Positions 60,256 through 64,000 of a stretch of DNA of 64,000 nucleotides are shown piece by piece. The position numbers and the translations under genes were made by a program. The notes below the pieces were generated by a model. The model was not told the DNA's origin, did no database searches, and saw nothing but the letters and a program-made list of their open reading frames with translations. Every line of letters starts with the position of its first letter. Position 1 is the stretch's first letter. The DNA is from DASXRA01 sp036558905. Lineage in GTDB: Bacteria > Actinomycetota > Actinomycetes > Mycobacteriales > Jatrophihabitantaceae. The stretch lies in the NCBI GenBank assembly GCA_036558905.1, contig DATBER010000148.1, forward strand, positions 8,074-72,073, written 5' to 3'.

Positions 60256-60908
60256 CCAGGATTCTCGTCATCGACAACTACGACAGCTTCGTCTACAACC
60301 TCGCCCAGTATCTGGCCCAGCTGGGCGCCAGGACCGAGGTCCGGCGCAACGACGCCGTGTCACCCCGAGACCTCGACTCACTCGACGTGCAGGGCGTGCT
60401 GATCTCGCCCGGACCAGGTACCCCGCAGGACGCCGGCAACAGCATGGCCATGGTGATGGCCTGCGCCGAGCGCCGGCTGCCGCTGTTCGGGGTGTGCCTG
60501 GGCCACCAGGCCATCGGCGCGGTGTTCGGCTCGCCGATCGTGCGCGCGCCCGAGCTGCTGCACGGCAAGACCAGCGAGGTGCACCACGACGGCACCGGCG
60601 TGCTCGACGGGATGCCGCAGCCGTTCACGGCCACGCGCTATCACTCGCTGGCGGTCGCGGAGTCGGCCCTGCCGACCGAGATCGTGGTCAACGGGCGGAC
60701 GGCCTCCGGCGTGGTGATGGCGATGCGGCACACCGAGCTGCCGATCGACGGCGTGCAGTTCCACCCCGAGTCGGTGCTGACCCAGGGAGGGCACCGGATG
60801 CTGGCCAACTGGCTGGCCCGCTGCGGACTGATCGCCGACATGGCGCGCGTCGCCGAGCTGGGGGCCGCCGTCGACACGCTGCGGGCCAGCGCCTTCGCCG
60901 GCGTCTGA
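60252..60908 (+). CDS. pabA: Aminodeoxychorismate/anthranilate synthase glutaminase subunit
   Basis: A 218-residue class I glutamine amidotransferase: VIDNYDSFVYNLAQYLA, ISPGPGTP, the nucleophile Cys in GVCLGHQAIG, and the His-Glu pair in VQFHPES. Supplies ammonia for p-aminobenzoate (folate) or anthranilate (Trp); annotated trpG (Rv0013) in Mycobacterium. No matching synthase subunit is in the window, so which pathway is open. In mycobacteria pknB follows; here the conserved block ends. Confidence 0.93.
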   Translation: MTRILVIDNYDSFVYNLAQYLAQLGARTEVRRNDAVSPRDLDSLDVQGVLISPGPGTPQDAGNSMAMVMACAERRLPLFGVCLGHQAIGAVFGSPIVRAPELLHGKTSEVHHDGTGVLDGMPQPFTATRYHSLAVAESALPTEIVVNGRTASGVVMAMRHTELPIDGVQFHPESVLTQGGHRMLANWLARCGLIADMARVAELGAAVDTLRASAFAGV

Positions 60909-60909
60909 C

Positions 60910-60996
60910 TCAGCGGTCTTGGCGCAGCAGGCTCTGGATCGCGAACGCCAGCAAGCCGGCGATCAGCATCGCGATGACGAAGTTGGCAACAACCAC
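60910..60996 (-). CDS. Possible 28-residue membrane peptide
   Basis: A frame from GTG 60996 reads VVVANFVIAMLIAGLLAF then AIQSLLRQDR, a single hydrophobic helix with a basic end. GGAGAG abuts the start codon too closely to be an ideal ribosome site. The stop is one base from the pabA stop. Only weakly supported. Confidence 0.25.
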   Translation of the reverse strand: MVVANFVIAMLIAGLLAFAIQSLLRQDR

Positions 60997-61103
60997 CTCT
61001 CCATCAGACGCCGCCGCCTAGGGTCGCGTCGGCGTCCGCGCGGGCTTCTCACGCCAACGTTCACGAACCGCTCACGGCCCGGTCCGCGCGCCGCCCGCAT
61101 TCT

Positions 61104-61159
61104 CATGATCAACAGCAATAGATGGCCGCTCCAGCGACCAAGATCTACTGTTGATCATG
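61104..61159. repeat. Intergenic palindromic element
   Basis: A perfect 12-bp inverted repeat, CATGATCAACAG (61104-61115) and CTGTTGATCATG (61148-61159), around 32 nt. Inside it a further 5-bp match (TAGAT and ATCTA) with a 3-nt bulge lengthens the stem. It lies in the 273-nt gap between pabA and aceB, 23 nt beyond the aceB stop, so it may act as the aceB terminator or be a dispersed repeat. Confidence 0.7.
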
Positions 61160-61181
61160 GAACGGAACCCCTCACGGCCCG

Positions 61182-62702
<1,521 letters not shown>

Positions 62703-62900
62703 GTCGCCTCCTCAGTCACGTTTGCGCAGCGTATCTCCGGCCCGACCGGATGCTGCCGCCGCCGCGTGATGGGGGGATATGACCGGGTCTGCTCCCCGCA
62801 ATTAGCTGCCGCGCATTTTGCTGCACGCCAGGTCCCTTTCGCTGGCGAGGCGGTTGCTTGAACAATCTCTGATGGCCGGAGCTTGTGGCTACTGGCTCGT

Positions 62901-62972
62901 AGCGTGAGGGCGTAACCCCCCCGACGTCCTGACGCTGAGAGGGGAAGAGGCCCGTCGGCTTCTTCCCCTCTC
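62901..62972 (+). ncRNA. Candidate small RNA with C-rich-loop hairpin and terminator-like hairpin
   Basis: Hairpin 1: arms 62901-62913 and 62924-62936 pair with one mismatch and one G-T pair, and close a 10-nt loop holding seven C (62916-62922). Hairpin 2 follows at once: 12 perfect pairs (62937-62948 with 62961-62972), four more inside, and a CGTC tetraloop. C-run loops are a mark of the actinobacterial 6C RNA family, but that has two such loops; only one is seen here. No T-run follows hairpin 2. Sense-strand assignment rests on the C-loop. Confidence 0.35.
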
Positions 62973-62993
62973 CATATTCGGCGGCCCGAACGA

Positions 62994-62999
62994 TAACGT
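62994..62999 (+). promoter_or_regulatory. -10 box of a probably leaderless uraD-uraH transcript
   Basis: TAACGT ends 6 nt before the GTG at 63006. No ribosome site; -35 region weak. Confidence 0.45.
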
Positions 63000-63005
63000 G
63001 GCGCG

Positions 63006-63512
63006 GTGTCCGCTCCGGTCACCATCACTGATTTCGACGCCGCGCCCGTTCCCGACGCGGCGGCCGAACTCTATGCGTGCTGTGCCAGCAAGCGCTGGAT
63101 CGCCACGTTGCTCGCCGAACGCCCCTACGGTCGGCTGGCCGCGCTGGCGGCGACGTCCGACCGCGTCATCGCCCGCCTGGACTGGCTCGACGTCGAGGAG
63201 GCGCTGGCCGCCCATCCACGCATCGGTGAGCGGGTCAGCGGCGACGGGCGCGACGCGGCCTGGTCGCGGCAGGAGCAGGCGGGCGCCCGACTGGCCGACG
63301 TCGACACCGACAACGCGCTGCGCGAGGGCAACCTCGCCTACGAGCAGCGCTTCGGCCACGTCTTCCTGATCTATGCCACGGGGCGGTCGGCGAGCGAGAT
63401 GCTCGAGGCCCTACGGTCCCGGTTGACCAATCCCGTCGAGGTGGAGCGCAACGTGGTGCGTGCAGAACTGGCCAAGATCGTCCGGCTGCGACTGGGAAAG
63501 GCGTTTGCATGA
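63006..63512 (+). CDS. uraD: 2-oxo-4-hydroxy-4-carboxy-5-ureidoimidazoline (OHCU) decarboxylase
   Basis: A 168-residue UraD. The catalytic His is in AAHPRIGERV; the YEQRFGHVFLIYATGRSASEML segment is the family signature; LTNPVEVERNVVRAELAKIVRLRL ends it. Converts OHCU to S-allantoin in urate breakdown. GTG start with a -10 box at leaderless spacing. Its stop overlaps uraH (ATGA). The urate oxidase and allantoinase genes are not in the window; they may follow to the right. Confidence 0.95.
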   Translation: MSAPVTITDFDAAPVPDAAAELYACCASKRWIATLLAERPYGRLAALAATSDRVIARLDWLDVEEALAAHPRIGERVSGDGRDAAWSRQEQAGARLADVDTDNALREGNLAYEQRFGHVFLIYATGRSASEMLEALRSRLTNPVEVERNVVRAELAKIVRLRLGKAFA

Positions 63513-63820
63513 CGGTGTCCACGCACGTGCTCGACGCGGTGCAGGGCGGGCCGGCCCGCGGGGTCGGCGTGCGCCTCGAGCGGGTCGACGGCACGCTGCT
63601 CGCGGCCAGCGTGACCGACGGCGACGGCCGGGTGAGCGAGTTCGCCGGCGAGCTCGAGCCCGGCATCTACCGGCTGCGCTTCGACGTCGACACCTACCTC
63701 GGCGGCTCGACGTTCTACCCCGAGGTGCTCGTGACGTTCCGGGTCACCGATGGCGCGGCCAAGCACCACGTTCCGTTGCTGCTCAGCCCGTACTCGTACT
63801 CGACCTACCGCGGCTCATAA
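63509..63820 (+). CDS. uraH: 5-Hydroxyisourate hydrolase
   Basis: A 103-residue transthyretin-like HIU hydrolase. STHVLDAVQGGPARGV at the N-terminus, the catalytic His near the start, Arg in the YRLRFD strand, and the C-terminal SPYSYSTYRGS signature. Hydrolyses HIU to OHCU, the substrate of UraD. Coupled to uraD by ATGA. Confidence 0.97.
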   Translation: MTVSTHVLDAVQGGPARGVGVRLERVDGTLLAASVTDGDGRVSEFAGELEPGIYRLRFDVDTYLGGSTFYPEVLVTFRVTDGAAKHHVPLLLSPYSYSTYRGS

Positions 63821-63850
63821 CGCCGGGGCGCCGACAGGCGTCCTAGGCCG

Positions 63851-64000
63851 TGTCTGGCGATTCCATGCTCTGCTGCGCGGCGGCCAGGCACGCGATCTGC
63901 GGCGTCCTCGTCGTCGTCCATAGCGCTGCTATGGCCTCCTCCTCGTCCTTGCATCTCGCGCACCTGGCCGCCGCTCGCGACGAGCGGGAATTGCCAGACA
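63851..64000. repeat. Long imperfect palindromic repeat (MITE-like) at the right window edge
   Basis: About 150 bp with terminal inverted repeats TGTCTGGCGATTCC (63851-63864) and GGAATTGCCAGACA (63987-64000), one mismatch in 14. The whole element folds on itself around a centre at 63918-63934 (CCATAGC, GCT, GCTATGG), with GGCGGCCAGG and CCTGGCCGCC near the outer third. No ORF inside. It may extend by a few bases past the window end. Such elements are dispersed in several actinomycete genomes as I recall, but copy number here is unknown. Confidence 0.7.

Larger units (their letters stand above)
62703..63005. other. Non-coding gap between aceB and uraD
   Basis: 303 nt with no convincing gene. 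It must hold the aceB promoter on the minus strand. Its right half contains two abutting hairpins (62901-62936 and 62937-62972) that look like a small RNA, then the uraD -10 box. Left part: no repeats or operator that I can name. Confidence 0.6.

Overview
This window is high-GC actinobacterial chromosome spanning the replication origin. The evidence is the core gene order pcnA - Nudix - DUF6049 - murJ - trxB - trxA - cwlM - parB - parA - rsmG - jag - yidC - yidD - rnpA - rpmH - dnaA - dnaN - recF - dciA - gyrB - gyrA - DUF3566 - tRNA-Ile - tRNA-Ala, together with a WhiB protein, CrgA, a class E sortase, a SigR-type promoter, GTG starts and parS sites. The order follows the mycobacterial Rv3907c-Rv3924c / Rv0001-Rv0013 backbone. 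There is no gnd between dnaN and recF, no sigM between murJ and trxB, and no pknA/pknB block after pabA. I cannot name the genus; an actinomycete outside Mycobacterium and Streptomyces fits best.

Region 1-17 kb is metabolic. It holds a truncated sensor kinase, a mycothiol-type DinB protein, ilvE, and a TetR-controlled cassette (alpha/beta hydrolase, flavin monooxygenase, SDR, second esterase) that could carry alcohol to ketone to ester to acid plus alcohol. Next come fatty-acid genes (MaoC hydratase, FabG4-type reductase, thiolase, TetR, acyl-CoA dehydrogenase/oxidase), an O-methyltransferase, a secreted PEBP protein, and padR-ino1 (inositol phosphate synthesis) behind two palindromic operators.

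Region 17-38 kb leads to the origin: yqgE, an MFS permease, pcnA to murJ, trxBA with a SigR/SigH-type promoter, cwlM, parBA with two perfect parS sites inside the parA coding sequence, and the leftward rsmG-rpmH cluster. The 540-bp dnaA leader and the 320-bp dnaA-dnaN gap carry clusters of DnaA-box-like 9-mers; the second gap is the best oriC candidate. Region 38-48 kb runs rightward through dnaN, recF, dciA, gyrB, gyrA and two tRNA genes.

Region 48-64 kb mixes accessory and core genes: a WhiB protein with a long tail, a secreted sedolisin with an upstream palindromic operator, an ECF sigma factor with a membrane partner, murT-gatD (lipid II amidation), a histone-H1-like Lys/Ala protein, ppiA, a rhomboid protease, a PH-domain protein, crgA, DUF881, sortase E, pabA, malate synthase and the urate-degradation pair uraD-uraH. 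Non-coding highlights are a second DnaA-box cluster beside crgA (57.87-57.95 kb), a two-hairpin small-RNA candidate with a seven-cytosine loop (62.90-62.97 kb) and a long imperfect palindromic repeat at the right edge. Many genes have a TANNNT box 6-7 nt before the start codon, which suggests widespread leaderless transcription.
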